Assembly (NCBI GenBank): GCA_024362935.1
Contig: JANCRA010000028.1
Span: forward strand, 2,702,501 to 2,766,500
Origin: Setophaga petechia
Taxonomy: Eukaryota > Chordata > Aves > Passeriformes > Parulidae
Direction: 5' to 3'
DNA length: 64,000 nt
A program made the position numbers and the translations under genes. This document shows positions 1-13,100 of this stretch, one piece after another. The notes under the pieces are model-generated. The model had not been told where the DNA came from, ran no database searches, and saw nothing but the letters and a program-made list of their open reading frames with translations. Within the stretch, counting starts at the first letter, position 1, and every line of letters starts with the position of its first letter.

Positions 1-1594
1 CACACACTGCAGCTCTGAAATGACTGCACAGGGCTGTCTCAGGTGGGTCTTGCAGTACAACATACAGAAAACCCACTTTTCTCATGATTTTCTAAAGATA
101 ACATAGATAAAAAACACATAACATAGATAAAACACACATACAAACATACAACACTGCCTTTGTCAGTAACTCTGTTAGAAATACACATTAAACCCTCCAT
201 AAAATGAGCACCATATCAAACCCCCTCATCTTTAACTCATCCAAGCCAGCCTGGCCATGGCAAATGACTCACATACACATTTTAAAGGCATGTTACACAC
301 CCCCAGCATGAGGCAGTCCACACTGGATCTTCCAAACTTAACTTTGAGCCACAAGACAAACACTTTCAACATAATTATCACTTCCATATGGGCAGCTCTG
401 CTATTGTGCTGGTTCTAATTAGGATTGTATATGTTACACATGTTGAAAGAGTTTGCAAATATGTTTTGTGGTTGACAGTTAAGCTCAGTATTTAAAGTAA
501 TGTGAACTTTTGTATGTTTACATTGCATTTGCTGTAACAAATACATCATGTGCATAATAAACATACATATGTGCACATATACATGTATACACACTATTTT
601 GTTTTAGCAAAATAAACATAAAACAGGTGTCAGAAATGTTAAAACTCATAACTGGAATAAACATATTCCCCAAAAATTTAAATCCAATGCAGTCCTACTC
701 AGCTATTGGCTTCTACAGACAGGATCCAGAAGTATTTCCACTTTCTTACTAACACACTAAATTCATTGGATATTGTTATTTATATCTGTAATCTTGTATA
801 TGCTGCTCAAAATTTGGAATTAACTTCTCCAAGAAGTTATCTGTGTATCTATTGAGATTTTTTGCCATCAAAAGAATGGTACAAGCAATTAAAAGATAGA
901 AAATAAAATTTGAGGTAAAATCGTGTAATGGTACAGCACAAAAGCCACTGGAGTAGAGGCGTAGAAAGGCAAAGTATCAAGAGCACACAGGTAAAGAACA
1001 AAAATCAATCCTTTACAAGTACAAAGCCTGGGGCAATTAATTTAATTCTAAAACCTTATACAAATATGCCAGGCATGCAGCTGCTGTCTGTGAATTGCAA
1101 GCAGGGCTTTGGAACTCTGCTTTCCCAATCATTCTTTTATTAGATGTGTGTACCTCTCCCTTTTGATTTGTGAGAGCCTTACATGATGTAAGAGCAATAC
1201 ACAGACACATTTAATTGCTAATGATACTGTGCTCTGTTCCAAGTTTCAGCATTAGCATCTCAAGGTAGAAGAGCATTACAATCCTTTCAAAGCTTTAAAA
1301 CCCACTTTTCACACAAACACATTACAGCCTGAGCTTCCCTTTCCATCTTTTGTCTCGCTCTCACCCTTCAGTTCAAAGTCATAAAATCACAAGATATCTC
1401 AATATTAGATAACTCCTGATAGTGCTCTGGAGCAAGAGGACAGCAAAGCACCAGCCTCTATCAATAACACACAGGCATCTCTGAGCACGACCTGCCTGCC
1501 TCTACAGGGCACAACATCACAATTTTCACTTAGTCAAAGAGACTTTAAAGGCTCAGGCCACTTAAAAAAGGATGGAATCTGACGAGTTCAACAG
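1..1594. other. Unique AT-rich intronic sequence
   Basis: No coding signal. It holds a small imperfect repeat of acatagataaaacacac near 100-150 and an alternating purine-pyrimidine stretch (catatgtgcacatatacatg) near 565-595. The segment 405-540 carries octamer-like (tttgcaaat) and TAATT motifs and could be a conserved element; this is weak. Confidence 0.5.
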
Positions 1595-1599
1595 GAGAA

Positions 1600-1900
1600 A
1601 TTGCTCATCCAATGATGATCAACAAGTGTCAGATTTATTGATTAACAGGCACACTTTTATAATCACAGTAATAAGGCTCATACATATTGCAAAAGTAGAG
1701 CTCACTATTGGTCAGCTATAAAAAGTCAGTCCCACCTTTCTCAGGATGTTTGTGGCTTCTTTTTTACCTCCTGTTATCACAGATTTTCTTGAACAGCTTC
1801 TTGCTCAAGGAAACTGTCCTTGAATGAGGCAGCTGTTGCTTTCTCAGATGTATTTTCTCACGTCTCTTTTCCCATCAACTGTGTCTCAATAAAAAACTGT
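1600..1900 (-). mobile_element. Probable retroviral LTR (solo or fragment), boundaries unresolved
   Basis: Read on the minus strand there is a TATA box (ttataaaag, 1654-1662) followed about 15 bp downstream by AATAAA (1634-1639) and a short tail. This U3-R-U5 arrangement is typical of avian ERV LTRs. I could not find a convincing target-site duplication, so the edges are approximate, and a chance arrangement remains possible. Confidence 0.42.
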
Positions 1901-1904
1901 CCAC

Positions 1905-3677
1905 AGGAATCAGTTGTCTCAATGCTCCTTGTCCAGGGCAGGCTGCAGAGGGCAGGTGTGGCAGCTTTACATCATCTCTGCCCAGACAGATTGCACTGTC
2001 CTGGAGCACAGGGCAGCCCCTGGCACACCTGAGCCATGGGCCCTTCCCCAGAGCAGAACTGAGCACCCACAGTGCTTCCACCAGGCACAGAGATCTGTGC
2101 AAACCCAGCAGCATGCAGGCAGTCCTGCTAGCACAGCATGGAGGAGCTGCAAGGAAACCACAGCACTTCCAGAAGCAGAATTGTGTCCTTGATGTAGTAA
2201 AATTAAATACTGATGCACACAATTTAATCCTTCCAGTCCACCTGCAGGACCTGCCTCCACCATTCCAACAGGCTGGAATCAAAAGCTCAGACTAACATAT
2301 TAACTGTCCATCTCAGGTTTGCAGCTCACAGACCCTATCATATTGAATGCAAGTTATGCTGATTTGGCATTATAAAATTATTTTCAACCACATTTGATTG
2401 ATGAGGAGTAATCAGGGTAGAGAAGACAAGCTGAAGTGCTTCCATGGTAAGACAGACTGTGGTGTGAGCTTATTCCTTATCAGATTCTCCTATCAGAGAA
2501 TCACCAGGAGGGTGAAGTCTGTAGGAAGCCATGCTGTGCTGGATGGGTGTCAGGACTCTGCTCCTCATCAGTAAAGGGGAAATGGGGGAGAAAGATGAGA
2601 AGCAGCTACTCTTCAGTTGTAGGAGTTACAGGTTTACTAGAGACCTGCCCTCCACCAGTTAGGCCAATTCTCTAAATGCATGCAAAGCAAGGAAAAAACA
2701 TTCATTTCCATCTCTCACTACACTCCACAGAATTAGTTACTCCACTGAAAAAGACACATAAAATCTAACCTTCAGGTTAATCCATATTTATAATGAAGAT
2801 ATTATAATTGGAGATCTCTACCACTCCCATCCAGCCATACTGAAACATTGCTACACTTCTTAGTCCATTACAACATAATCACAGCTGAGTAATACATCAG
2901 TAAGGCTGATCACAGGCAAAACAGAGTTTGTCAGTTCTCCTGCTCCTAATCTGCTACAGCAGCACAACAGCAGCCAGAGCTGCCCTATTTCACAGGACAC
3001 AGAACTGCAGCTCCCCATTGCAGCTGCTCTGATGGCTGGTGTTTGAGGTGATGACAAGGAGGAGCCACTGCTGCTTTTGTAAGCTTCAGTCATGCACAGG
3101 AACATCCAAGGGTGAATGTGAAGATGTTTAATGGGATCACATTCCCTCTGCAAATTCCCTTGCACTTCACCAAATAGGTTTTAATAAGGGAAGTTTTCAG
3201 CAGCTTCAGAGGAGACCCCATCGCCTTCCTGGGCTCTGTCTGCTCCCCAGGACTTCCCTGCCCCTTGGTTTCTGTAATTTCCTGCCTGTGGCCCCTCAGT
3301 ACTGAGCCAGGCTAACACCCACAGCAGACCACGAACATCTTTCAACACCAAACCCTTCCCTCATTCTTTTCCACAACCACCAAAGCAATTAAAGCATTGC
3401 CATTCACAGTCCCACTCTGGGCCCTACAGCTGACTGCCCAAAGGAAGCATTGGGCAAGTGACACCTTTAGAAGTGTAATTTCTGTTTCTCTAAGAAAGGT
3501 TTCTATCCCTGTATCAGAAGTTTTGACATGTTTAGTGTTAACTAAAGTTTTGCTGGATGTGGGAGAAGGATTCATCACTCACTGTGAGTCAGTTACAGCC
3601 AAGCTAGAACAGACAACAGAAAAGGAGAGAGAGGCAGTACACAGGTCTGCTTTTCTCTCATAGATTTTTCTAATTTC
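1905..3677. other. Intronic sequence without recognised elements
   Basis: Mixed-composition sequence. The open frames near 1.9-2.3 kb overlap on both strands and show no family resemblance or coding pattern. Confidence 0.45.
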
Positions 3678-3682
3678 AAATA

Positions 3683-3800
3683 GAACCACAGATGGTTTGG
3701 GTTGGAAGTGACCTTACAGATAATTTAGTTCCAGCCCCTCTGCCATGGACAGGGACAGCTTCCACCAGACCAAATTGCAACAAAGAGCATGTCTGACTCT
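3683..3800 (-). mobile_element. CR1 LINE 3' fragment
   Basis: The minus strand carries the diagnostic CR1 3' end. On the plus strand this reads gatggtttgggttggaag then gaccttacagat and ctctgccatggacagggaca. It is a 5'-truncated copy, old and diverged, and fades out after about 120 bp. CR1 is the dominant avian non-LTR retrotransposon. Confidence 0.85.
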
Positions 3801-4171
3801 CAACAAGTCCCACCATCAGCCTCTTGCCTCTCAGCAGAACACATTTCCACTTCCAGTCCTGCTGTCAGACCTGTGTGAAGGCTCTGAATGTTTTCAGACT
3901 CTCACTGTGTAGTCTAACAGCTGCTCTGCACAAGCAAAGCCAATAAATGCCACTTTGGTGAGATAAAAGAACAAACCCTGGGACTCTGATTCCCTGTCAG
4001 CTGGTGCCACGGCTGCCTTTGTTATCTGTCTGCCTTTTCTTCAGCTTGTTCAAGTGGCAGGAGGAGGCCAGCAATGACCAGTCTGAGCAAAACTGGAATC
4101 TGCTTTTTGTTAACTCCAAAACCAGAACACACCCCAAACTTTTCCCCTGAACAAGCGTTCTTTGCCAAGGG

Positions 4172-4566
4172 TAATAAATCACAGACTCGTTTGGGTCAGA
4201 GGGGACTTTAAAGTCCATCCAGTGCCACCCCTGCCATGGCAGGGACACCTCCCACTGTCCCAGGCTGCTCCCAGCCCTGCCCAGCCTGGCCTTGGGCACT
4301 GCCAGGGATCCAGGGGCAGCCCCAGCTGCTCTGGGCACCCTGTGCCAGGGCCTGCCCACCCTCACAGGGAACAATTCCTTCCCCATATCTAATATAAACC
4401 TCTTCTCTTTTAGTTTAAACCAATTCTCCCTTCTCCTATCATTATCTGCTCATGCAAAAATTCCCTTTTTTTTATAAGCTCCCTTTAGGCGCTGGAAGGG
4501 GCTCTGAGGTCTCCCTGGAACCTTCTCTTCTCAAGGCTGAACACCCCGACCTTTAATTCTGTCTCC
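4172..4566 (-). mobile_element. CR1 LINE 3' end, minus orientation (arm of inverted pair)
   Basis: The plus strand shows the reverse complement of the CR1 3' UTR in order: cagactcgtttgggtcagag, ctgccatggcagggacacct, the gcccagcctggccttgggca block, and attccttccccatatctaat. It ends at the gctgaacaccccgacc block, where a purine tract begins. It pairs with the opposite-facing copy at 4996-5212. Confidence 0.93.
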
Positions 4567-4569
4567 AGA

Positions 4570-4815
4570 GCAGAGGAAGAAACCAAAAAGGAAAGAAATG
4601 GAACAGAGATGAGGAGAGAAGAGGAAAGAAGGAGAAAGAAATGGAAAAGAGAGGAAAGAAGAGGGAAGAAGGGGGAAGAAGGGGATAGAAGAGGAAAGAA
4701 GGGGGAAGAAGGGGAAAGAAAGGGGAAGAAGGGGAAAGAAGAGGAAAGAATGGAAAAGAAGGGGAAAGAAGAGGAAAGAAGAGGAAGAAGAGGAAAGAAG
4801 GGCAAGAAGGGAAAG
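4570..4815. repeat. Purine tract, (GGAAGAA)n-type low-complexity repeat
   Basis: About 245 bp almost free of pyrimidines on the plus strand, built from ggaaagaag/gggaagaag variants. Open frames in both directions (Glu/Lys/Arg-rich on plus, Ser/Phe/Leu/Pro-rich on minus) are composition artefacts. Mirror-symmetric polypurine of this kind can form triplex DNA. Confidence 0.95.
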
Positions 4816-4990
4816 CAGCCGCCCGGCCCTCAGCGCTCGGTGCCGCAGTTCCCCGGCGCGGCCCGCAGGGGGAGCCCCAGCGCCGCCCAGGACGGCCCGG
4901 CCCGGCCCGGGCGGGCTCCGCGCGCCCCCGGGCCCTGAGGGGAAAAGGGCGGCGCTGGGAACGGCCCGCGGAGACACGGCAGGACAGGGG
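4816..4990. promoter_or_regulatory. Short CpG-rich block with CTCF-like motif
   Basis: About 170 bp of very high GC with many CpGs, sharply different from the flanks. Positions 4862-4876 read cccgcagggggagcc, close to the CTCF core (CCASYAGRKGGCRC). It may be a small CpG island or a GC-rich insertion between two CR1 copies. I see no TATA box and no open frame with family resemblance. Confidence 0.45.
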
Positions 4991-4995
4991 CACGG

Positions 4996-5212
4996 GGGGC
5001 AGAAACTCTTCCCTGGGGAGAGACCCTGGCACAGGGTGCCCAGAGCAGCTGGGGCTGCCCCTGGATCCCTGGCAGTGCCCAAGGCCAGGCTGGACAGGGC
5101 TGGGAGCAGCCTGGGACAGTGGGAGGTGTCCCTGTCCATGGCAGGGGTGGCCCTGGATGGGCTTTGAGGTCCCTTTGAACCCAAACCCTTCTGGGTTTCT
5201 ACCATTCTATGC
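4996..5212 (+). mobile_element. CR1 LINE 3' end, plus orientation (arm of inverted pair)
   Basis: CR1 3' UTR in sense orientation, from aactcttccctggggagaga through the block ggaggtgtccctgtccatgg to the 3' end aaacccttctgggtttctaccattctatg. It is nearly the reverse complement of 4185-4370. Confidence 0.93.
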
Positions 5213-5231
5213 ATCATTTATTTTTGTTAAG

Positions 5232-5662
5232 TAAGGAGAAGGGAGTGGGAAAGGGGAGAAGGTTACACAGAAGGGCCATGAAAATGGTGAAAGGTCTGGA
5301 AGGGCCACACAAGGAGTGGCTGAGGGCACTTGGCCTGTTCAGCCTGAGGAGACCGAGGGAAGTGAGACCTGAGGTCTGCAGCTCCTCCTGAGGGACAGCT
5401 CCCACCTGTGCTCTGTGGGACAGGGCCCAGGGAAGGGCTGGGGCTGGGCCAGGGCAGGCTCAGGCTGGATTTTGGGAAAGGTTCTTACCCCAGAGGGTGC
5501 TGGCACTGCCCAGGGAATGGGCACAGCCCCGAGGCTGCCAGAGCTCCAGGAGCTGCAGGGATGCCCAGGCTGGGATTGTTGGGGTGTCTGGGCAGGGCCA
5601 TAGCTGGACTCAGTGATTCCTGCAGGTCCCTTCCAGCTCAGGACATTCTGTGACCAGGAAAA
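5232..5662 (+). mobile_element. CR1 LINE 3' end, plus orientation
   Basis: A longer, more diverged CR1 tail: cacttggcctgttcagcctg, the gcaggctcaggctggatttt block, tgcccagggaatgggcacag, and the end caggtcccttccagctcaggacattctgtg. It lies head-to-tail just downstream of the previous copy. Confidence 0.9.
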
Positions 5663-6532
5663 CCAAAGGATGGAGGAGGAGTGTTTTCCCTTACAAGTCA
5701 CTACAGAATGTTTCAGCCGAGATCACCTGGTGGTGGAGAAAACTGGCTGCAAATCCTTGTGCTCAGAGTTAATGCCAAGGGCCCCAAGTGCCCCAGCACA
5801 GTTACTGGTGCAAACACATCCTTCTCCCTGCTCCACAAGCCCACGGACACCCTGAGAAAATTCTTTCATAAGCACAACCATGCTTTGTGTTGATGTAAAA
5901 GGGCAAACAACAATTTTCACAAGAGTTACAAAGTCTTGCCTAAAAATGAAAATTAAATTCTTTCAATCATAGACTAAAGGGCTCTTTTATCTATTTTTTA
6001 CATATAAGTATATATATATTATTTACATCCTATTTATTTGCTTTTAAATATTTCTGACCTAAATCCATCCCTTTTAGCATAAAACTTCCATCAGGACATT
6101 AAAACATACGAGAGAAGTCAAAGTAGTACTTAAAATCAATTATCCAAATCACTAAAGTAAATAAAACTATTTAAAATATTGTAAATTATCAGAATTTTGT
6201 AGTGTATTGGATGGACAGAAATGTCAAAGGGCTGACTGCCCCCACTCCCCACATGTGCAAACACAACTCTCATCCACTATCAGCAAATCTTCCCAAGTAC
6301 TTTAACAACCACTTCTTCCTAAAAAGCCTTTCTGGATAGAAAACAAAAAATGGTTCTTCATTTCACCTAAAAAGCTGCAGAAGTCCCAGTTCAAGGGTGA
6401 AAGGAAGGACATGGAGAAAATTGCCTTTCCCTTCCAATCCAAGTCAAACACCTGAGATGTATTCAGAGCAGCTTTTTGCTGCAGCTCCTAGGCTGGCACT
6501 GCCCTGTGTGCTGCACGGGTGCACTGCAGGAC

Positions 6533-6580
6533 TGCCTGTCCCTGCCTGTCCCTGCCTGTCCCTCCCTGTCCCTCTCTGCT
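6533..6580. repeat. Short tandem repeat, 10-bp unit cctgtccctg
   Basis: About four imperfect copies of a 10-bp unit (ctgtccctgc), degrading at the 3' side into tccctctctg. It accounts for the repetitive open frames there. Confidence 0.7.
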
Positions 6581-7349
6581 CCCTCCACAGCTCAACAGGA
6601 GCTCCACGGGCTGAACCCTGCGCTGGCACAACCCCCAGAGCTCCTTCCAGTGCCCCTTCTCCCACAGCACCCCCGTGCCAAGCTTGGGTGCTCCAGCCAC
6701 AGGACTGGGCAGGGAGCTGGAGGAGAGCTGTGGGTAGAATCTGTGGATCTCCAGCTCTCTTTGTTTCAGGAGAACCTTTTCATTTCATTGTGCTTGGCTC
6801 CGAGTTGCTGGTTTTATCTTGCATTTCACACTTAAGGAAACCCAGCCAGGCCTGCCAAATACTACAAGGTTTTCTGTCAAAACTTGGACAAGCTGAAAAA
6901 TTTTACATTCTTTTAACGGTAAACCTTAAAGCAACTCAGACTTTTATTTTACTTGCGGCTCGGGTTTGAGTGCTCCATGACATTAGGCCAACCTGGCTTG
7001 AGATTTCTGTTTGAGGTTTCATTACGAACTCCTAATTCCAGAACAGAGTAATTAATACTTTTACTAATAGTATCTGTAGTAAAAGATTATAGGACTTGGA
7101 AGAATGACTCTGAGTTCAATTTGCTGCCCAGCAGACTGCACGCAGTCCAGAAAGGAGATCAGTCATCTAATTCAACTTCCAAAGCTGTGTGCTAACAGAA
7201 AAGCAAAGGCCTTTGGAGACCCAACTGCAGGAGCATTCCCTGAGCTGGCCCCTGCAGTGCTGGTTCTCCACGTTACAGTAACAGCCCAGAGCAGACCCAA
7301 GGGTCTGCAGTGGACAGCAGTTTCTGTTCCCAGAAATGACTCGCTCAGT

Positions 7350-7440
7350 GTGACACAACGGTTTGGGCTGGAGAGGCCCTCGGGGGTGACCTCATCCAAG
7401 CCCCACTCCAAGCAAGGCTTATTCAGGAGAGATCCTGCTG
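7350..7440 (-). mobile_element. Diverged CR1 LINE fragment
   Basis: Plus-strand ggtttgggctggagaggccc, gggggtgacctcatccaagc and cactccaagcaaggc follow the order of the CR1 3' end in reverse complement. It is short and old. Confidence 0.6.
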
Positions 7441-10123
7441 CTCAGGGGAGAGGTGGATGGTCCAAAGATGCAGATCCCACAGCCTTGGGACCAAAGGGAC
7501 CTGCCTGCCTCCGTGGCAGACCTGAGCACAGTTAAATTATGTGGGATTTTTTTTGGGCTGGGTTCTGACCTCCTCAGCTTTGTGTTGCCCGTGTTCCTCA
7601 ATGCTCCTCTGCTGGCACTGCACGTGAGAGCCAGCATGGGACCACAAGGGGGGACAGACCACACCCAGCTGAGTACAGATGCCAAATCTGGAATTTCTGC
7701 TGTCCATTTCCCTTATTTTCTAGTCTGCCCCATAATATGATGATGCTTTAGAGATGAACTACGAGCAGCAAGCAGTGGCACGCTGCAGGCTGGGCAGCAC
7801 AGAGGGCAGCAACACCTCTGAAGGAGGAGCTGCCAAGGCAATGCCAGGTGGGCCTGGACTGTGGCAGCACCCAGCTGGGCTCAGTGGGACTGGTGGCGTG
7901 AGGAACTGTTACACAGGCTTGTTATGGAGCTCAAATGTTTTCATTAACATAAACGAGCAGAAGTTAGGTTAATAATCTGAACACACTGACAGATGTTCAA
8001 CAAACACTTGGCATTGCTGCAACCAGAACAAGAAAGAATTCAGTGTTATCTTGGAACAGCCTGCAGAACAACACAAGAGAAGCAGCAAAGCTCTGCTACC
8101 AGCTCAGACACATGGATGCACAGAAAAGCCAGGCTCTCTCCTAGCACAGCCCCAAGAGTCTCCAGGATACAACTCAGCCCTGTGTGCAGACCGGAAAATT
8201 TTGCATGTCGTAGAAAAAGAGATTTTACTTCCAATGCAAGTGAACAGCACTAGAGTGGGAGCAAGGGGCAGGCTGCTCTTGCAGAACAGGAAAGGAAGGT
8301 CTCCACTGCTTTACATTATATTAAGACATCTCCTGAGTTTTGTCTTAAATTCAAATTTTGCTCAAGTTTAATCCAAGGCAAATTCTAAACACAACAAAGG
8401 GCTCTTACTCCCCTCAAAATGTCATTACTCTACAGAGACACAGGGTTAGTAAAAATGACGAATTTGGGGGGAACAGTGACAGGAATACATTCTGGTCCAA
8501 AAAAAGCTAAACCCCACTAAACTGTAGTTCAGCAGTTAATAGAAAAGCTCAGGGAACACCATGTGTGAGAAGTCCCATCAGGATCAGGGAACTGGCCATG
8601 GCTGGACAGCATTGACTCATTACTGATGGTTCCTGTATGGTTTGGGGTGCCTGTGTTGGAAAGGTTCAGATAAATACTCTGGTTTGGGGTTTTTTAATGT
8701 GTTAACACTACTCACAAGTGTAAGGGAAACAGTAGGATCTAAAGCTTGTAAATGAGCTACAATCTTGGAGGAGCTAAAGATTAGATCGACCTGTGTTGCA
8801 TCACTTTACAAGTTAAATATTTTTCTTAAAGTGCTAATCCAATCCAAACAAGGGTTTGATTCTAAATTAAACAAACTCCACTTTTATTGGTATTAACAAA
8901 AATATGCAATGCTAATTTCAGCAGGCAAGCACTAACAAGAGCAGCTATGCAGGCTGTGCTTTCTCCAGGGCAAAGAAGGAAGGACATTAAGTTCAATTTC
9001 CTTTTTTCAAAGCAAAATGCATTCTATTACAAAATCCACTGTGAGGTTTATTTTAAAAAAACCTGAAACAAACAACAAAACAAAATCCCAAATTTCCTAC
9101 ACACCCATGTTTTTAAAGAGTCTTTTAAAAAACCCACTTTCATTGCATCTCCACTTCTGATTCAATTTGCTGTCAAAGGTCATGAGCTAAAATATACAGT
9201 TTACGCTAAAAGCAGGAAGCAGGGTAAGTAATTGAATAACATCAGGAAATGGAAGAATACTGCCATTTTCCTAATGGATATAGTACAAGGTTTATTCTCT
9301 CCAAATTTAATTCTAGGAGCTCCTGTAGGAAGAGCTTTATTTTTCTTCAGCTTGAATTTTAGCCTCCAAGGTTTAAAGCAAAATCCTCGTGCAATCAAAA
9401 GAACAAAATACCACAGCAGCTTTATTTTCTAACAGACAAAGATGATCATTTCTGCAGAAAAGAGAAACCCCCCATCAACAGTGTCTGAAAACAGAGCTGG
9501 CATAGCAGGTTGGCTGCTTAATATACATGGGCTGGAAATAATTCTACTAAATCAGAGTCCTGAATTATTCATGAAAAACAGATTTTCATGATTTAAATTA
9601 GAAAGACTTAAAATTACAAGCCTTGCATTGCTATTGATAGGTAAGATCTCTTTCCCCCTAAGCGATGTTACAGTCTCATACAGCTCCACTCCTGGAAATG
9701 CTTTATGATCACTCTAAAACAGTGCAAAAATCTCCTGACACTCACTCCTTCTGGAAACAACACAACCTCTGGTATATGATTTAGACCAGTAATAGCCCAC
9801 CAGTAATGATTATATCAAAATATATCATTATGATAATGAATAAAGTTTGAAGGGATCGTTTTCAGTATTTATTGCATATTAAAGCACAGGTTCATTTAAA
9901 ACATTGGAAGCACAAGCCTCAGTACTGCAAATAAACTCTTTCCATCATGAAAAACACTGCACTTCTTACAGGAAGCATCAGACCACAAATCTGACTTCAG
10001 ATCTTTCCAAAGCATTTTGTAATGATCCACAATGCAGCCTCCCTCCCTGCACTGCTCCTGATTTATAAAGACAATGCCATTAATAAGCTGGAGGCTTGCA
10101 CTGCTCCCTGGGAGCTGCCAGGA

Positions 10124-10177
10124 ATTCCACACATCCACTCATTCCACACATCCACTCATTCCACACATCCACTGGTT
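10124..10177. repeat. 17-bp tandem repeat, three copies
   Basis: Unit attccacacatccactc at 10124, 10141 and 10158, the last copy diverging after cact. Confidence 0.9.
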
Positions 10178-13100
10178 CCACACAAATCCCATCAGCTGCG
10201 GTGGCTCCTGCTCTTTGCATTAGGAATTATTAATATTCATTCATCACACAGGTACAACCTTTCATCTGCACATCTCCAAACTCTGCACAAATTCGCCAAT
10301 TAAACCCATCTGCCTTGATTAGGGCTGGCAGACAGGTTGTTCCTGATGAAGCAGCACTTCCATGCAGGATGAGCTGGGGGCTGTGGGGCAGCTCCAGCCT
10401 GGCACCGCGGCCGTGCCCTCGCAGGGGCCACGTCTGGACTCTGGCTGAGCCCCTGGCAGCTCATGCAGAGGCTGCTCCAGCCTTTGCTGCACTCTAAGAG
10501 TATTTTTGGAAATCCTCAGCCTGAGCTACAGCTCAGATGTTAATGCCAGCAGCAGCTGAACTGAATTGAGCAAGGGCAGCTTGGGCTGGGCAGAGTCCAG
10601 AGCAGGGGCACAGCTGGGATAACCCAGCACCCAAAGGACTCCTCAGGAACAGCTTCTGTGGGCTAAGGCACAATCCCTGCTCCTGAATCTTTTACTTGGG
10701 CACAGGAGATATGGAAACTCACTCCTTTTCCAGTTAGCAGGATCAGTCCTCAGCACATCATTCTGTATCATCAAGAGAAGTGAAGACAACCAATATCAAA
10801 TCTTGCAAACTGAGAGCATCATGCCACCCAAATATAGCTTTTATTTGACAACACAACACTAAGTCATCAGTATCCTGTCATTTCATCTTCAGAACCAAAG
10901 CACAGAGCACTTGTCTGGATATTAATTTATTTTCTTAAACATAGGAGCTATTTTCCTTCACCTAGCAAACCCTATTGAGCAGGTTATATAATTAACATCA
11001 AAGCAATTTGAATGCTGATTGACTTGCTAAAAGGTGGTAAACAAGCAGGAAGCAATAAGGTGCTTTACAAGAAAAGAACATGTGTTGGGGGGAGGGGAGA
11101 CAATAAAACATGAAACAGATTGATTAGTGATTTTAACAGAATTTCCATTACTCTCTGCATGCTTTGGGTGCTTGAGTCTTATTTCATTTATAAAAGTAGG
11201 AGATTTTTTTGTTCAACTAGATCAGACAAAAACCTGTTCAGAAGGAAATGATGAGCATGGTTGGCAAAAATAAAAGTACCATGGAGAAACTTCATGTGCC
11301 AAATATCTCCTGCTTCCAAGGGCTAGGAGAAAATCCACCTGGCTTTATGACTGAAATATTTTTTATTAACATATTTAGAAAAAGCCAACCTGAAATCACA
11401 AGGAAAGGTATCAAACCCCAGCTTCCAGTTCTACACCCATTCTTAGCTGTGTTATTTTTATTGATTTAAGGACTTGAGCCTGGGAATAGGGTTAGCAGGG
11501 CTTAGACTTGACAGCACTTTATGGACAAACTTGGGGGTTTCTCTCTTGTTTCTCTGGTCATGCAGAAAAGAGTTGCATGAGAGGGAACTCAATTGTTCTT
11601 TTTTAAGCCCACAGGTCCACTACAACCATTTGTAACTCCACCACGTGGGAAAGGGCACACAGGACATGGGAACTTTGAGGTCAGTGACTCAGTTTTTGCT
11701 GTCAGAGACTGCAGTGGCCCATGGCTTTTTATATGACCTAAATCAACTTCTGCCTGCAAACCAGTTATGTTCCTGCTTCCTTCTCCAACTATTCCTTGCA
11801 GGATCTCAGCAGGCTTTGGGTTGAAGGATGAACTTCCTGCACTGGTTTACACCTCTGTCACATTTTGTCAAACTTTACCTTCAACAGATCTCACATGTCT
11901 CAGGATGTTCACCATGGACAGATCTGGAATGACTAACATTCTGTTCCTGTGTCTTTGTTTTAATGGATAACAGACAGCACAGCTTTTTGGTGCCTTCCAT
12001 GCTAGGAGGAATTGTGATTAAACTGCAATAGCAATCCTTTAATTGGTGAAAGTGGAGATTTGCATTTCCTTCAAGGAGGTGCCTCCAGCTCACAGAGCCC
12101 AGCAGAGGAGGCAGGCAGACCCAGGGGAGCAGCTATGGCCAGAACAGGCTCCTGCACCCTCCTGAGTAAGGGGGACTTGGCTACAAGTTAGGTTTTTTCA
12201 AGGAAGTCCACTCACAACAGAGTGACTCATTTCAATAGTCTTCAATAGCTGGGCCAATACAGATGGATAAATCTGAAACTGATCTTACACTGACTATAAA
12301 AAATGGGAAATTACACACATCAGGAGTAGGTGTTTTGTCACAGCCTGTTAGAGTGTTGCTGATATTAGAGACAAACTTCCAACAGCACTGGAAACACAAA
12401 CCCACAGTAACTTCTGCAGTCAATCTTCTATAAAAATGTTTGTATTCTTGTAGCAAATTTAATAAAAATTCTTAAGGGTAACTCTCATTTGTGCTCATAG
12501 AACCTCACTGTATTTTAATACTGAGCAGCAAAAATTGTTGCAGGGAAAGGTCAGGAGGAAAGAAGTTTGTTTTGTCTGTTTTAGGAGTCGTGGCCTTAGT
12601 CAGTAATGGTCACACTGTGTTCTTCAGCTGGCTCCACCACTGATCCAAATATCCACTGGAATTATCCAAGAGTACAGCAAGCTTAGAGAAAACAATCACA
12701 ACAACAATCACCTGTGGCACATTTTGCTACTAACAGAGAAGGCCTTCCGAGTGCACAGAACTCATTTACTGTTGATAAACCATTAAACATAGGAAATGTG
12801 GGACTTAAATTTAAAAGTTTGTTCCATTGCAGTGGGTTTGGGCACAAATTATGATGTCTTCATTTTATAAAATTGCAGCATTACAACTTTGGAAACTCCA
12901 CAAAGCAGAGAACAACTTTCTCCAGGCTGAGGAAGATTATCAATAATTCTCTTAAGCTGTACACCCAGGTCATTTTTTGCCAAAATGAAATAAATAGCAT
13001 AAAGTTTAGAAGTGCACCCTGTTCCCCCAGCAATGCCATGTCATCTCTGCCCTGGGGCTGGCCAGAGCCAGCCAGGATAAATCCAGGGAAAGCTCCAAAA

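Larger units (their letters stand above)
5665..10120. other. Intronic sequence, mostly unique
   Basis: AT-rich with a short TA run near 6005-6020. A pyrimidine mini-repeat (cctgtccctg) lies at 6535-6575. No exon-like open frame flanked by splice sites was found. The only recognised repeat is a CR1 fragment at 7.35 kb. Confidence 0.45.

Noticed and set aside
4485..5217. Charged plus-strand and Phe/Leu/Ser minus-strand open frames
   Set aside because: Composition artefacts of the polypurine tract, extended into CR1 sequence.
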